A DNA stretch of 64,000 bases from Fusarium oxysporum f. sp. lycopersici 4287 (GCF_000149955.1 NW_017264845.1:377472-441471), one strand, 5' to 3'; numbered from the stretch's first letter, positions 1 through 11,505 are shown. Notes: generated by a model not told the origin, from the sequence alone. Translations and numbers: made by a program.

Positions 1-185
1 TAAAGTGGAGGTGTCGCACTGAGCGAGCTTAAAGGGTTGAAGTGAAAATGATATGATATATGATATAATGTTCTACTACGCCTGTGATTAGAGAGGTAGA
101 CAGTGAATATGATGAGCAACAGCAGTTGTGTTGATTGATGTCTAAAGTGCGGGGTACTCCATCCAACGGATTTTACTTGAAGCAC

Positions 186-289
186 ACGGGGCCCCATAGG
201 GACACGCCTAGGCGCCTCTCCACTTCTGCACGCGTAGGCGTGCGGATTATGTCAGCCCCCAATTTGGCACAACTCCACAACTGCATTTC
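186..289 (+). repeat. MULE terminal inverted repeat, left copy
   Basis: This is a perfect 104-bp inverted copy of 2973-3076. It contains the nested palindromes ggggcccc and ggcgcctaggcg, which could bind transposase. Confidence 0.95.
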
Positions 290-351
290 GAGTTTTGAGG
301 CTGGCGGGTTTCAGAATCCCGAGATTCAGAACTGCAATGAATTCCTAATTA

Positions 352-2910
352 TCAAGCTGAATACAATTCCTGCTGCTCTTTTCCATCATTCTCAGCCGCC
401 TCCAAGATGTCGCGCATGCCTCTTCTGCTAGAAAATGGATTACTTTCCATTGCTGCCGCTACCTGAGCCTCCACCCGATCATCTTCTGCTTTACTCCAAT
501 CCAGGTACGCCATCATCTCTTCCTTACTCCAATCTCTAGATCCGGTGGGTGTCGTACAGAGTTTGCCCATCTGCTTCCAGTCAAGACACCACTGGTAGCT
601 TGCTTTGTCATACCGCAAAGGTAGACCTAACGCCCTCCGATACTGCTGGTTAGTTTTGACGCTACCACGAGGCTGCGCCTTATACCAAGCATCTCGAGCA
701 GCAACATATCTCCGATAGATGGCTTGTGGGTCATCATATCTTAGTGTCGGCGCCACTGATGCTGTTGAAGATGATGCTACTGGCGACTTCCCTCCCTGTG
801 TCGATGGTTTTGCTGATGACACTGCCGATGATGCTGCTGTCTCTATACTAACTACAATGCAGCTAGTATCATCCCTGCCAGACCCAGCATGTCCGGATAA
901 TCCCGATGATGGGTCTTCCAGTGGTTGTCCTTCCTGCAAAGATGATACAGATGCAGATACTGCTGCTGCTGGTCGTGCTTCCCCGGATAATGCTGGCGAG
1001 AGTGCCACTGGCATTGCTTCTACCTGTGCTGACGATGATGACAAATACAAAATCCCCTCGTACCGTTGAGGGCATGCCTTTGACGTCATCTTGTGTCCTA
1101 ATTTGTGGCATCTACTGCATGTAGGTCGTGCTTTTGGCTGCGCTGCTGCCTGAACTGCCTCGAATGCACTTGGTTCTCTCTGAGTGCTCGATTGCGATTT
1201 ACTTGTGGTAGAATCGGCAGCTATTCGATAAGATCGGTGTCGAGGCTCCAATAGCACCTGATGAACACCATGGCGACTCAAATGCCAATGCGGGTGAAGA
1301 TGCTCCAAGCGAAGGGTTTGGCCTTGCTCTTGTAGAGCCTTGAGAATATGGGCGCAAGGGAGGCCGTGGGATCGAGAGAATGTACCGGTACAACTAGGCA
1401 GGTCTTCTTTCATAAGCCGCTTCCGCTGTTCTTCAACTTTGCGTAAAGCCTCGTGAGATATCCAGCCACGTATGGCACTATATAGTGATCCAGAGAGCTC
1501 AATTGGTATTCGCATTTGCTGCCTGACTTGGTTGGAGCGCAGCTCAGATAATTGATTAAGAAGCGCATGTTTCATAGCTCTCCACGCCTCGAAGAGATCT
1601 AGCGTAGATTTCTTGAGGTGGCTCTTAAGGAGCCCATGGATACCCTCAACCCGTGAGGTGACCACATTACCAAAGTGAGGGTGCTAGTCGACCCAGGCCT
1701 TAACAAGCTTTTTCTTGTACGGATCGAGCCAGTTGGACTTGATGTAGCCAACCTCTTCGAGCTATTGAGGCAGATAGCGCTTTTCAAGCTCTTGTACGCG
1801 CTGGTCAAATGCCTGTTCATCTGACGACCTCATAATCGAATGCCAGTGATTGAAAAAGTCATTCCAGTCGCTCAGACCTTGCTGATAGGCCTCAGACCCT
1901 TGCTTATGGTGTACGAATGTTGGCTGGCAATAGCGGAGGACCGCCTTATTCGCATGCCACAGGCATAGCAAAGAGATCGAAGACGGAAAGCAGCTCTCTA
2001 CAGCGTTCATACAGGCCTTATCACGGTCAGTCAGAATAACAGATGGAAACCTTGTGTTGCAGAGTTCATACAGCGACCTGAGCCGGTCCAAGGCCCATAT
2101 GAAGTCCTGCTCAGCCTCGCCATTAAGGAATGCGAAGGCGATACAGAAGGATCGCTGACAGGCATCAACACCAATCATATCAAGCAGCGGCATTCCGTAT
2201 TTGTTCGTTTTGTATGTGCAGTCCAAGAAAAGTAGATCTGGGTAAGCCTTCAAGTATGCCAATGACTCCGGATGGGCGAACAACACCGCCGTGATTCGGT
2301 TATCTGAGTCAAGCTGCATCCGGTTCCAGAACCCTTCCTTGTCTAGCTGGTTAGCAAAAGCATGTATAGTGCTCTGACCCTCACAGAGCTCTCGTTTGCT
2401 ATCTGCGATGCGGTTGTAGATATCTTGCTGGGTTGCAATGGTATTCGAGTTCTGGCGAATATAAGTCCTGATATCTTTTGGCGCTACACCAGCGTTCGTA
2501 AGGCGGCTGATTGTTGACCTATCCACATCCGAGAGCTGCCGATGGACTGGGTGCGCCGATTTGTGCCAACTTGGTTCATGGTTGTGTGAAGAAAATTGTG
2601 GATCCGGACGATGCCTTAAAGACCAAGTCGTCTTATCTAGGGATTCCTTCGCGATGATAGAGAACCGGCAGTTGGTTCCTCGCGTAGTAGTCTTGCGCTG
2701 GCGGTCCCTTGAGGCGCTTGGTGGCCGACACCATCGATCACATGCGTATGTGATAATCTGCCTGCCGCTGGTTGATCGCGACGATCTCCCAGTTACGAAC
2801 GCGTATCCTCTTGGTGCTGCCCATTCATTGATAGCTGTGAGTAGAGCCTCTCGCGAGTCGTACGTGCCCTCTGGCGGAAGCACATCATCAGGAAATGCCG
2901 TCTGCGCCAT
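352..2910 (-). pseudogene. MULE transposase with two in-frame stop codons
   Basis: One reading frame runs from the ATG at 2910 to TGA at 352, but TAG codons at 1762-1764 and 1684-1686 break it. The N-terminal third has a FAR1-like DNA-binding region (residues about 20-115, with the conserved GTNCRF segment). A MULE DDE core follows (about 215-330: the LLFLDCTYKTNKYGMPLL stretch, VILTDRDKA, LLCLWHANKAV). After the stops come a SWIM-type finger (SCTG...PCAHIL) and a zinc knuckle (CSRCHKLGH...C). Both stops sit where CAG would fit, which is consistent with C-to-T RIP-type change. The intact protein would be about 850 aa, the usual Hop size. Without readthrough the product is only 382 aa and lacks the last part of the catalytic domain. 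Confidence 0.9.
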
Positions 2911-2972
2911 AACGGCAACCCCTGAAACCTACGGTTGTGGTTAGCAATGGCAGCAATAGCCGCAGCCCCTGA

Positions 2973-3076
2973 GAAATGCAGTTGTGGAGTTGTGCCAAAT
3001 TGGGGGCTGACATAATCCGCACGCCTACGCGTGCAGAAGTGGAGAGGCGCCTAGGCGTGTCCCTATGGGGCCCCGT
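2973..3076 (-). repeat. MULE terminal inverted repeat, right copy
   Basis: This is the exact reverse complement of 186-289 over 104 bases. The match stops at 3077, where the flank reads ccgctagg. Confidence 0.95.
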
Positions 3077-3599
3077 CCGCTAGGTGTGACTTTGCCACTA
3101 GATCATCAAGAACAAGCCAATCATTAGCATTCCCACTCAAGGGCGACTATGTCACGTAGGTTATCTCGCTTTGCATAGCCATGCGCTAGTCCGGCGGGGC
3201 AGGTAGGGTGATTCGACCAGTCATTAGCATTTCCGACTCAAGGTGGGAAAACATGGGGAAATACATATTACGCATTCTTGATGAGTAATTGAGTATCAAT
3301 TCCCTTGCAAAGGGAACCGAGGGGAAGGTTCTGAAAGCAACTTCGGAATGAAAGTTGGATGTAGTAATTCGAGCGACGTTGTAGTCTAGATGTGAGATGT
3401 GGCCGATTCGTAATCCATGAGGCCCAAAGTCGGGCATGTATGTCAATCTGCGCTAGACACTACATCGAAATCGCGTAAAGTCGGTGTCTTTCCCACTGCC
3501 TAGATACTTGCACGATAGATGCGTTTCTCACAACCACGATAACAGCCTAGCGATTCAATCTCTTCACAAGTGCGCCAAGATGGAAATTCGTGAGCAAGA
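3077..3599. other. Intergenic; no gene recognised
   Basis: Only short, unconvincing reading frames are present. A near-repeated motif (tcattagcattcccactcaa at 3120 and tcattagcatttccgactcaa near 3221) suggests old duplicated or transposon-derived sequence. Confidence 0.5.
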
Positions 3600-4022
3600 C
3601 CAGTACGATACCCTCAATGGCTGGAGAGTTGTCGACGCCGCTGCAATTACGCAATTCGTGTATCCAGGCACCATCTACTCTTGGGGACGTTTATCTTCCT
3701 CACGGGTGTCAGTTCACTTGCCATCTGGCCATTTACCTCTAGTCTGGTTGTTCTCTGCATCTTTATCATCCTAAACGGTATCGGCCGCGGCTCCTTCTTC
3801 AGCCTCGTTTCACCAATTCTAGGTCAAGTGTTTAGACCACAAAACGTAGTCAGGAATGGCTCTGGCACTATCTATTGGAATTTAGATATAGCAGTCTTTC
3901 CACAAATGCCCCGAGCGCCTTATCTGAGCCGACTGTTTAACATCTTTCAGGAGGGAAAAGACATCCAACGAGAGCAAAATGCCGTCGGATGGCGTATGAG
4001 CACTTACTCCTATGACATTTAG
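3600..4022 (+). pseudogene. MFS (monocarboxylate-type) transporter relic
   Basis: In one frame, 3600-3690 encodes a segment like the first membrane helix of fungal monocarboxylate-type MFS transporters (NGWRVVDAAAITQFV...GTIYSWG). In another frame, from about 3681, it is followed by a typical late-helix segment (GTFIFLTGVSSLAIWPF, then IILNGIGRGSFFSLVSPILG). These two segments are normally about 300 residues apart, so the middle of the gene has been deleted and the frame shifted. The 3' part degrades into unrelated sequence and stops at 4022. No start codon or full domain remains. The family call rests on motif resemblance only. Confidence 0.55.
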
Positions 4023-4832
4023 GCATGCCAGTGGCCCGGACAGAGGGATGTACTAGTTCCCGGAATCGTCTACGTAATGTAATCGAGGATGTCACATCGC
4101 CCGAGGACGGAAAGCACGCCGACATCGCTGTTAGTAACCGATTCATCCACTTGTGGCCAAGATAAACGCTGGTTTCTCTTAATATTACCTGGAAGGAGGG
4201 GGGGGGGGGGGGGTGTGTCTCTTACGATATACTACTGCCGAGCTGTCCACACTGCAGTGGGGGGGGGTGGGTTCAAAAAGTATTCGCATACCCCCTTTAT
4301 GGGGCACCGTAGTACTGCTTTTACATAGCCTCAAATAGTATCTTACAAAACATCTATGGGATAATACCAAACTGCGTTAATGCTAAATATTGATAGATCA
4401 AGGTTGTAATCTTAAAGCGGCTATATTACAATACCTTAATCCGGCTAGCCCAGACCCTTCTGTGCAGGGGGATGCTAATCCTTTTTGCCCCCCACTGTAC
4501 CAACTGGGGAGTGATATCAGCCAAATAAGCGCAAACGTTGCTTATTGGCTTCTGGTTAGAGCTAAAAAAGGGGACTCAGCCATAAGCCGCAATTGGTAAT
4601 GGTTGGTCGAAATAAGAACACACCTGTCCCTGGTTTAGACAGGGCTCTTTCATGTTGAACCGTCAACCACCTAAACCTAGTACGAAGTATATAATTATCC
4701 TCGGGCATGTGCCATAAAGACGTCCTTGTCACGACTACAGCCACCACTTAACTGTGATCGATATTCCAGCACTTACTCTTATCTCTTTGAATCTTGTCTC
4801 TTCGAGCGCAGACTAAAACGAAATCCTTCATC
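4023..4832. other. Intergenic with two poly-G tracts
   Basis: No gene is seen. A run of 16 G at 4198-4213 and one of 9 G at 4259-4267 lie 45 bases apart. The last 100 bases before the amidohydrolase ATG, which include a pyrimidine-rich stretch (cttactcttatctctttgaatcttgtctc), are the likely promoter. Confidence 0.5.
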
Positions 4833-6558
4833 ATGGAACCACTGTCATCTGCTACCTGGGCCAATTCAGTAGCCTACTACAACGGTCGTGTTTACACCGT
4901 TAATGAAATGCAGGAATGGACAGAAGGCTTCATTGTCAACGAGACCGGGGTCTTCGAAGCCGTTGGCTCCAGCCAAGACATACTTGCCATTGCTGACAAA
5001 CGCAAGCTTGTTCGGTTTGACCTCCGGCAAAAGTTCATCATGCCAGGCATTCACGACGCTCATGCGCACATGTACTTTGCTGGTTTGGCTCAAATGAGTG
5101 AGGCTACACTGGAGCTTGAACCAAGCGACGCCAAGATTGCGGAAAAGATTCACAAAGGCCATTGCATGTGTTCTCACACCGGAGAGAGGCACGATTGGAT
5201 TCTCGGCAATTCCTATCTCCCAATTCATTTCCCCGACAACGTTCCGGATCGTCGTTATCTCGATGAGACTTTCCCTGATCGACCGGTCCTGATCCGCGAA
5301 CTCTCAGTACACAGCATGTTGCTTAACACGACGGCCTTAGAGCGGCTCAATATTAATGACGCTACACCAGACCCCCCGGGCGGTCGCTATGTACGTCGAG
5401 CTGATGGAACTTTGAGTGGCGAACTTTATGAGAGCGCCATGGAAAAAGTCTGGAATGCAGTTCCTTTCCCACCTATGTCTCACTACAAACGAGCGCTGAG
5501 CCACGCTGTGTCCATCTGCCACTCATACGGCATCACGTCTGCTCAAGAGGCCACTGCCAGCACCATGGAACTGCATGCCTTCAGAGAGCTTGAAGCAGAG
5601 AACCGTCTGGACTTTGATATCTACACACATATCGTCAGTGCACCTGGTTCTGCTGTAGGCGAATCTGAAGATAGCCTTGCTGCTCAGATCAGCATCGCTG
5701 AAGGGTTTCGAACGAAGCATATCCATCCGCACTTTATCAAATTTATCCTGGATGGTGTACCTATGGCACCCAATTTCACTCATGCCCAGCTTGATGCAGA
5801 GGGAAAAGTTGATCCGAACTTCTTGTTAGTTAAGCAGGATACTCTCTTAGAACGCATCAAGCTATATGACGCCAAGGGCTATACTTGTAAGGTCCACGCT
5901 GCAGGTGAAGGAAGTGCTAGACTGGTTCTGGACATCCTGGAACAAGTCCGAGCGCTAAATCCGAATGGTCCGAGACATGAGGTAGCCCACTGCAATTCTG
6001 TCCACGCAGGTGAGGAATTCTTGGAGCACAATTGCACACTATGGATATTGAAAGCTGACTGTCCTGTTTCCAGACGATGTGAAGCGATTTGCGCCATTGA
6101 GGGTGACCGCCGAGATGTCTCCAGCAATTTTCCATTATGAAGATATGATCAAAGCAAATCCCAAGTTCTTCAACTGGGACTTTGTTGGAATGCACAAGAC
6201 CGGAGCCCTGACTACCATAGGTTCGGATTGGGTGGTAGTGCCCACGCCCAACGTGCTACCTTCAGTAGCTTGTCTCGCCGAGCCCATTGGTGCCGGGATT
6301 AAAACAGATGTAGATGACGGCCTGACAGACTTGCAAAGGGGAAGCCGAGTGATCATCCGCATGCTGACCCTTGGTGGTGCCGAAGCCGTTGACTCAAAGC
6401 GCTCAGCTGGTAGCATTGAGGTTGGCAAGAAGGCCAACTTCATTGCTCTGGATAGTGACCTTAGCGAAGGTGAGTTTGCTAATGCCACTTGCCTCCAGAC
6501 ATGGTTTGAAGGACGTATTGTATACACTGCAAGGAAGGATAGATCTGTGGCCTTGTAA
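4833..6558 (+). CDS. Amidohydrolase family 3 protein (YtcJ-like)
   Basis: Two exons, 4833-6009 and 6074-6558, encode about 553 aa. The 64-bp intron has GTGAGG/TTTCCAG borders, and removing it joins the HCNSVHA and DDVKRFAPL segments in frame. The fold is an amidohydrolase-3 metal hydrolase: the HxH metal motif is HDAHAH (about residue 73), with a second His in the KVHAAGEG segment, a further His in HEVAHCN and the late metal-binding Asp in IGSDW. The family hydrolyses C-N bonds of amides or formamides; the substrate cannot be told. The ATG at 4833 is chosen because the reading upstream lacks an ATG and the family starts shortly before the AYYNGRVYT strand. There is no signal peptide, so it is probably cytosolic. 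It looks intact and ends only 38 bp before hAT element 1. Confidence 0.9.
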
Positions 6559-6596
6559 ATACAGCTTTAGTAGTTCGACGGTACCCTGTCTATAGG

Positions 6597-9590
6597 CAGG
6601 GTTCAAATCCACGACACTCCACGACACATTTGTGAATATGGCGTGGATATGGATGTTGACTAATAACTTCGATGTGGAATGGGTGGAAATGGATCCATTA
6701 TGGAAATGAATCCATATTGTGGAATTTGTGGAATGGAAACCTACTTTGTCTAACAATGGTAATTAGTGGATCGCATCCATGCCTTGGTGACGTCGATGTT
6801 TTTGTCACTCGTCCATTAGAATCCTATCTAGCGACCCGATCAAACCGGCACGCAACCAACTCCGTAGTGTCTGGCAAAGCCTAATTGTACTGGCATCTAG
6901 CCTATTGCGGCTCTTAGTAACCATGCGGCTAGTGGTCGAGAATAGCCTCTCACACTCGGCTGACATTGGTGGCACAGTAAGCAGATCCAAGGCCATCCTA
7001 GACAACCGGGGGTATTTGAGCCGCCTTATGTGCCAGTATTCGTAGGGATCTGTGACAGAAGCATCAGCATCCTCGATATCACGCTGCCACTGCTCGTATT
7101 CATCAAGATCCAGACCGCCAACTGAGGACCTAGGGGATTGAGCTGGGGATTGAATTGGCGGCTCGGTAACAGAAATCCCTCCAGTCGTCAGTCCTCGCTT
7201 CTTTGTGCGCCACGCTGTGAACTTGTTTCTTGAGGTCTTCAGCCGCTTATTGGCAGGCAACTCAATCTCTGGGTCATCAACCTCCAGGTCCCTATACTCT
7301 CTCTCCCAGAGATCCTGGACCATCTCCTTCGCCTTGGTAATCCACAATTGTCTTTCGTCGTCGTCTCCCCACAAATCGTCAAACAGTGCCCACCGGTAGG
7401 CAGGATGAAGAACTGCAGCGCCATAGATCAGGGGGCTATCGTTCAGATGCTCGTAGTATTCGTTCAATTTGAGCCAACCCAGGTTGATGTTGACAGCGAG
7501 GTGATGGCTGTCCGGAAACTTGGCGACTGCTCTTTTCGCGGATTCGAGGGTTTCGAGAAGAAATTCGTACGCGTGAATAAGATCCCAGCTTGTTCCTGTA
7601 CAAGTCAGCTGTTAAAATAAGAATCGGGCCGCTTTTGAGAAGTCTAAGGCTTACCAGACAGTGGAGGGTCGATCTCGTTTTCCTCAACCTTTCTCTGGTG
7701 TTTTCCCTGTCCATCGCCCTCAAGACCTCTCACAACCAGCTGGAAGTCAAGCAAAATGTCGTAAAGAGTCCCGAGCACATGCCAATCACCAGGTGTCATG
7801 CGATTCTCTTCCTTCAGGAAGAAGGGCAGCTTGGAGCCCTTTTTGATGTGGCCAGCTCTCGTCAAGTTGACCTTCTCCCACTCGTTTGACGCTCTCTGGA
7901 CAAAAGAATTATAAAATGGCCTCAAGACGAGAGCGCGTTCAATCATCGAGAATTGGGAAAGCCACCGGGTAGCATTGTCGACCACAACTCCAACTGGACG
8001 GTGTTTCTTGAGCTGAGCGTCATCAGAGAGTTGGCTCTCGACAGCCTGTACCTTCTTGAGCATATCGGTCCACGTGTCCGATCTGCTCACCTCCTAGGTC
8101 TTCGTGAGTATAACAAATAAAGCCGGGGACTCAGCCACCTACAACAGCAAAGTTATGCCATTTTCCAACAGAGCCTCGCCTCCTCCAGACTTCATGCTCC
8201 TTCGCTGCCGTGTGAAGTCCTTCGAAGACCTCTTTCTCGAAAGCATCCGGGTTCTTGCCATACAGCATCTGTTTCACTACTATATTGACAACGTGGCCAA
8301 CGCAGCGAACCCATCGCTTCTCCCAGTCGAAGCCAAATTCTAATCCAAGCTCCCCCATCGAGGTTTTATTGTTACCGGCATTATCCAATGTGAAATATCC
8401 GAGTTTATCGCTGATCTCGTACTCCCGAATGATCTCGATAATCTGCCCGGCGATATTCTCGCCTGTGTGCCGCTCTGTAAGCTCAGGCAGTCCGAGGACA
8501 CACTTCTGTGGCCGATTGTTTGAATCCCGAAACACACATGTGATTCCGTATAAGGCGTGTCGGTTACCAGACTTCCAGCCATCGTACTGGATATGGATCT
8601 GTCCCGGACTCTTTCGCAAAGCATCCTTCACTCTTTCCATGTTGTTGGTAAATTCTCGTTCTGCGATGGCACGCACGGTCACGTCAGTAATGTTAGCTTT
8701 TGTGATCTCAACAGATGGATTGAGGTAGTTGAAGATGTCTCGAAGATCTTGATCGTTGACGATCGAGAAGGATTGGTTAGAATTGACAATCCAGTTGACA
8801 AGTTTCTGCTGGAATGCAGTTTTGTCGAAACGTTTGATCAAGGTATTGATCAAATCTTGTTCCTTCGGCTCCTTCGGGTTCAACTGTAGGATTGTTGCAA
8901 TGGACTGATGTGCTTTCTCGGATGCCTTTGTAGGCTTTTGCCTCTTGCCTGTCGGATCCATGATGCCATTGTGGTCCGTGTACAGGTGACCCTCAGCGTT
9001 CTGCAACCCTTTGATGGCATAACTCTTTGGCCTCGGCCGCTTTTGCTTGATGCAAAGGCAACACACCCATCGGCGTTCCCCCTTATCGGCATGCTGGATA
9101 TCTTAGCCGAACTGATATACCCATTGACGCACTTGGCCGTCTCTCTCCGTCAAGGTCCAGCCTTTGTAGAGCTGAAAGAGTCGTTGATTGTCTTCTTCTG
9201 TACGTTCTGGAACGGGTGTGGTTGTCTTGGTAGGATGAAGGGTGGCCATTTCAGTTTGGAGTAGTAAGGGCGTGAGTAATAGTAAACCCTCCTAGAATAG
9301 ACTTGTTTGAACTTTGTGTACGGGTAAAACGGAGTGGAAAATTGTTGCTATTGCGTTGTTATTGGCGATGGAAAATACTTAGGGTATGCGCTATTTCACA
9401 AGGAAATCCAGGTATTTTCAAACCCCACCTAAATTTCCATTCCTTTCCACAATTTCCACATGTTCCACATGTGAAGGGGTTCCGTGGCGTGGATATGGAA
9501 ATGCTGAAGCCTACGTGGAATGGAATAGAATGGATATGGATCCACATTATGGATCCATATGTGGATTTCGTGGTATGGATTTGAACCCTG
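6597..9590 (-). mobile_element. hAT transposon 1
   Basis: The ends are inverted copies: cagggttcaaatcc at 6597-6610 and its reverse complement ggatttgaaccctg at 9577-9590, with further partial match inward. The subterminal 150 bases at each end are packed with variants of tggaatgg and atggatcc, as expected for hAT transposase-binding repeats. A hAT transposase gene fills the interior on the minus strand. The 8-bp flanks do not match (tctatagg on the left, ctccagtc on the right), so this copy did not simply insert here. Confidence 0.88.
6805..9249 (-). pseudogene. hAT transposase, one nonsense codon
   Basis: There are three exons on the minus strand: 9249-8143, 8093-7655 and 7595-6805. Introns of 49 bp (8094-8142) and 59 bp (7596-7654) have GT/AG ends, and the spliced frame is a multiple of three (779 codons). 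A BED-like zinc finger lies at the N-terminus (WVCCLCIK...H...H). The catalytic core includes IQYDGWKSGNRHALYGI, FTLDNAGNN and NATRWLSQF. The C-terminal hAT dimerisation domain has MSAECERLFSTTSRMVT and LCQTLRSWLRAGL. A single TAA at 9103-9105 interrupts codon 49, just before the zinc finger. Initiation downstream of it would lose only the first 48 residues, so a shortened transposase is possible. Confidence 0.88.
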
Positions 9591-10087
9591 CTCCAGTCCC
9601 TCAGGTATACGACTTTTCCATCGCGGGATGGACATTTCCAAAGGACCAGCCTATCATGATCTCAACATTCGACACAGCTCGTAAGCCGTCCGTTTGGAAC
9701 CAAGGCACACCAGATGAACCTCACCCTGTGGACGAGTTCTGGCCAGAACGTTTCATTGTCGAGCCAAAGGATCCTACAAGTGGGCCTACACTATCGCAAA
9801 CTCGCTTGCCAGAAACTAAAGATGAGTGGTCGAAACCATATTTCACACTTGACGGCACAGTCGGATCCTGGATACCTTACGGTGGCGGGTCTCGTATGTG
9901 CCCCGGCCGTCACTTTGCCAAGAAAGAACTGATCGTTACAATGGCCATGTTCCTCACAGCCTTTGACATTGAACTTGAGCCTCGTGACGACTGGATTCGG
10001 AATGATGCCAAGTACTTCATGTTTGGTGTGATGCATCCAAAGGGGCCAATCCCGGCAAGGGTGAGGAGAAGGACACCCAATGTTTGA
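9591..10087 (+). pseudogene. Cytochrome P450, C-terminal fragment only
   Basis: The open frame starts directly at the end of hAT 1 and encodes about 165 aa of the P450 C-terminus. It has a beta-sheet segment (YDFSIAGWTFPKDQPIMIS), the DEFWPERF motif (the PERF region) and the haem-binding loop YGGGSRMCPGRHFAKKE with its Cys ligand. It then closes with a short tail. The N-terminal membrane anchor, I-helix and ExxR are absent: the sequence upstream is transposon, and before that an unrelated amidohydrolase. The CPGRxFA loop resembles CYP7/CYP8-like fungal P450s. It cannot be functional as it stands. Confidence 0.9.
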
Positions 10088-10554
10088 TTCCGTCCCGGTT
10101 CTGAGGTAGTTCATGTCTGCTGTACCTGGTCCATATGCAGTGTCATACTTTCTTTTTTTGTGGCTTGGTTCACCGTAGGCTCCTATAAGCGTTTGTAAGC
10201 ACTACTGTAATTGCTAAAATAGCGATTATAGCCCAATCTCTTGCCCTGTAGCGTAATAGCTAGGTGCGATCATCACACTTAACCTCTGAATATAAACCCT
10301 ATAAATTCATAACTAAATATTTAGAAATCAGTGAGTTTATCATAATAATAGTCCCTCCCCAGTATATCAGCAACTGATTAGACGACTCTAACAAGTATCC
10401 TAAACCTAAATAGATATGGAAAATACCGTAAAGAGGGCCTGTACCGGTATGTTACACTTGGCTGAAGACAGCCATTTCGTCCGCTTCAACGCTTCTGCGT
10501 GTCTTCTTTTTCGTTAGGCAATGGGTCCTAAATCTAATTCCCGGGAGCTGTATA
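10088..10554. other. Intergenic, no gene recognised
   Basis: Moderately AT-rich, with only short frames. The end of the stretch may hold the promoter of the small zinc-finger gene at 10555. Confidence 0.5.
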
Positions 10555-10784
10555 ATGGACATAATTCCCATTGTCTGTGCCCGCTGTGGCGAGGAGAGAC
10601 CGGCGGGCGACTTCGTCAGCAAAAGGAAATCTGCTGGGAACACGAAGAACTGCCTTGATTGTCGTAATAAGAACAATTCTCATGTCAGTTCTGTCTCCCC
10701 ACTCTGTAAAATCAATACTAACTAAATGAAGTATTCCAGATCCAGAGGCGCGACCTTGACGCTGAGAAACCCAGCCTCAGCTGA
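10555..10784 (+). CDS. Small CxxC-CxxC zinc-finger protein (57 aa), possible gene or first-exon remnant
   Basis: Exon 1 (10555-10683) starts with ATG and encodes a compact four-cysteine motif: VCARCGEERPAGDF, then KNCLDCR, i.e. CxxC-x21-CxxC. An intron of 56 bp follows (10684-10739). It has a good tactaac branch point and ttccag acceptor, and a weaker gtcagt donor. Exon 2 (10740-10784) adds HIQRRDLDAEKPSLS and a stop. Similar zinc-ribbon-like N-termini occur at the start of longer fungal proteins of unknown function, so this may be a full small gene or the surviving 5' end of a larger one. It is too short to score well on coding statistics. Confidence 0.4.
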
Positions 10785-11505
10785 GAGATGTCGGAGACGA
10801 TAGGTTCTTACACGGAATCCCTACAAGACAGACGACGGTTCTGCATAATTCTAGGTGATTCTGCTCGCGACAATAAGAAATGTCACAAAAATTGCTCCAG
10901 CGCGTAAATAATGCAATGGTTGTAGATAATTGCTTGGCCCCGTGGACTCCCAGCCTTCGGCTGGTTGTACCCCTTGCACCACCGCTCTAAAGTTAGTTTG
11001 CGTGATTTCGGGATCCCGTCACGTCGCGATTGAATGCCCTTCTGCCGGCGTCCATGGGATCATACGGCCCACTTTATAGATCTCTGCAGCGCGTCGGAGC
11101 TTTAATTTTGGGCCATTTTGAAAGGCCTGAGGGGCAAGAAGGATTCTACCCGCAATATTAGGGTCCGACATATTTCGTGGTTGAGAATCAATTGATTAAA
11201 TAGAGATGATGTAAGTTGAGGGACTTTTGTCACGCATGCTTGTTTGCCACGCAAGCTTATCATGTACGTTACCGCATATCCTAAGTTTATACTAAACAAC
11301 AAAAATAGACCGCTGCTGGGCTGCAGAGACAGTATGATAAATGTAGGACTACAGCATATGAAGAAAGCAAGAGGTATTAAAACACCAAAACTGAATTTAA
11401 AGGTAAAACTAGATAAATGCTGCTGGCTCTGTTCCCGCGTTTTGGTCCGGAAGGATACATGGCAGATACGTAGACCAAGAACCGAGTGTGCTAGGGCCGA
11501 TCCTA
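10785..11505. other. Intergenic, no gene recognised
   Basis: No convincing reading frame or RNA gene. It contains a small hairpin (ccagccttcggctgg near 10950). The right end is probably the 3' region of the SDR gene. Confidence 0.5.

Larger units (their letters stand above)
186..3076 (-). mobile_element. Mutator-like (MULE, Hop-type) DNA transposon with 104-bp terminal inverted repeats
   Basis: The 104 bases at 186-289 and the 104 bases at 2973-3076 are exact reverse complements of each other, running from acggggccccatag inward to ctgcatttc. They enclose 2.9 kb whose only large coding content is a FAR1/MULE transposase on the minus strand. Long inverted ends and this transposase are the hallmark of Mutator-like elements; fungal Hop elements have about 100-bp ends. 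I find no clear 9-11-bp target duplication in the flanks (left ...tgaagcacac, right gtccgctagg...), so the insertion is old or one flank has been replaced. The termini are perfect although the transposase has nonsense codons. Confidence 0.93.

Noticed and set aside
719..1069. 116-codon plus-strand frame rich in Asp and Ala
   Set aside because: It is the antisense shadow of the Ser/Ala-rich part of the MULE transposase and has no features of its own.
2561..2944. 127-codon plus-strand frame over the 5' part of the MULE transposase
   Set aside because: Opposite-strand shadow of the FAR1 region; no recognisable domain.
4198..4267. G16 and G9 tracts as a possible G-quadruplex regulator
   Set aside because: They lie in a decayed intergenic area 0.6 kb from any start, and homopolymer length may be a sequencing artefact; nothing else supports a function.
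6590..6620. gggttcaaatcc resembling a tRNA T-loop
   Set aside because: It is the hAT 1 inverted end, present in inverse form at 9577-9590; no cloverleaf can be formed.
8255..8728. 157-codon plus-strand frame inside hAT 1
   Set aside because: Antisense to the conserved hAT catalytic exon, which explains its openness.
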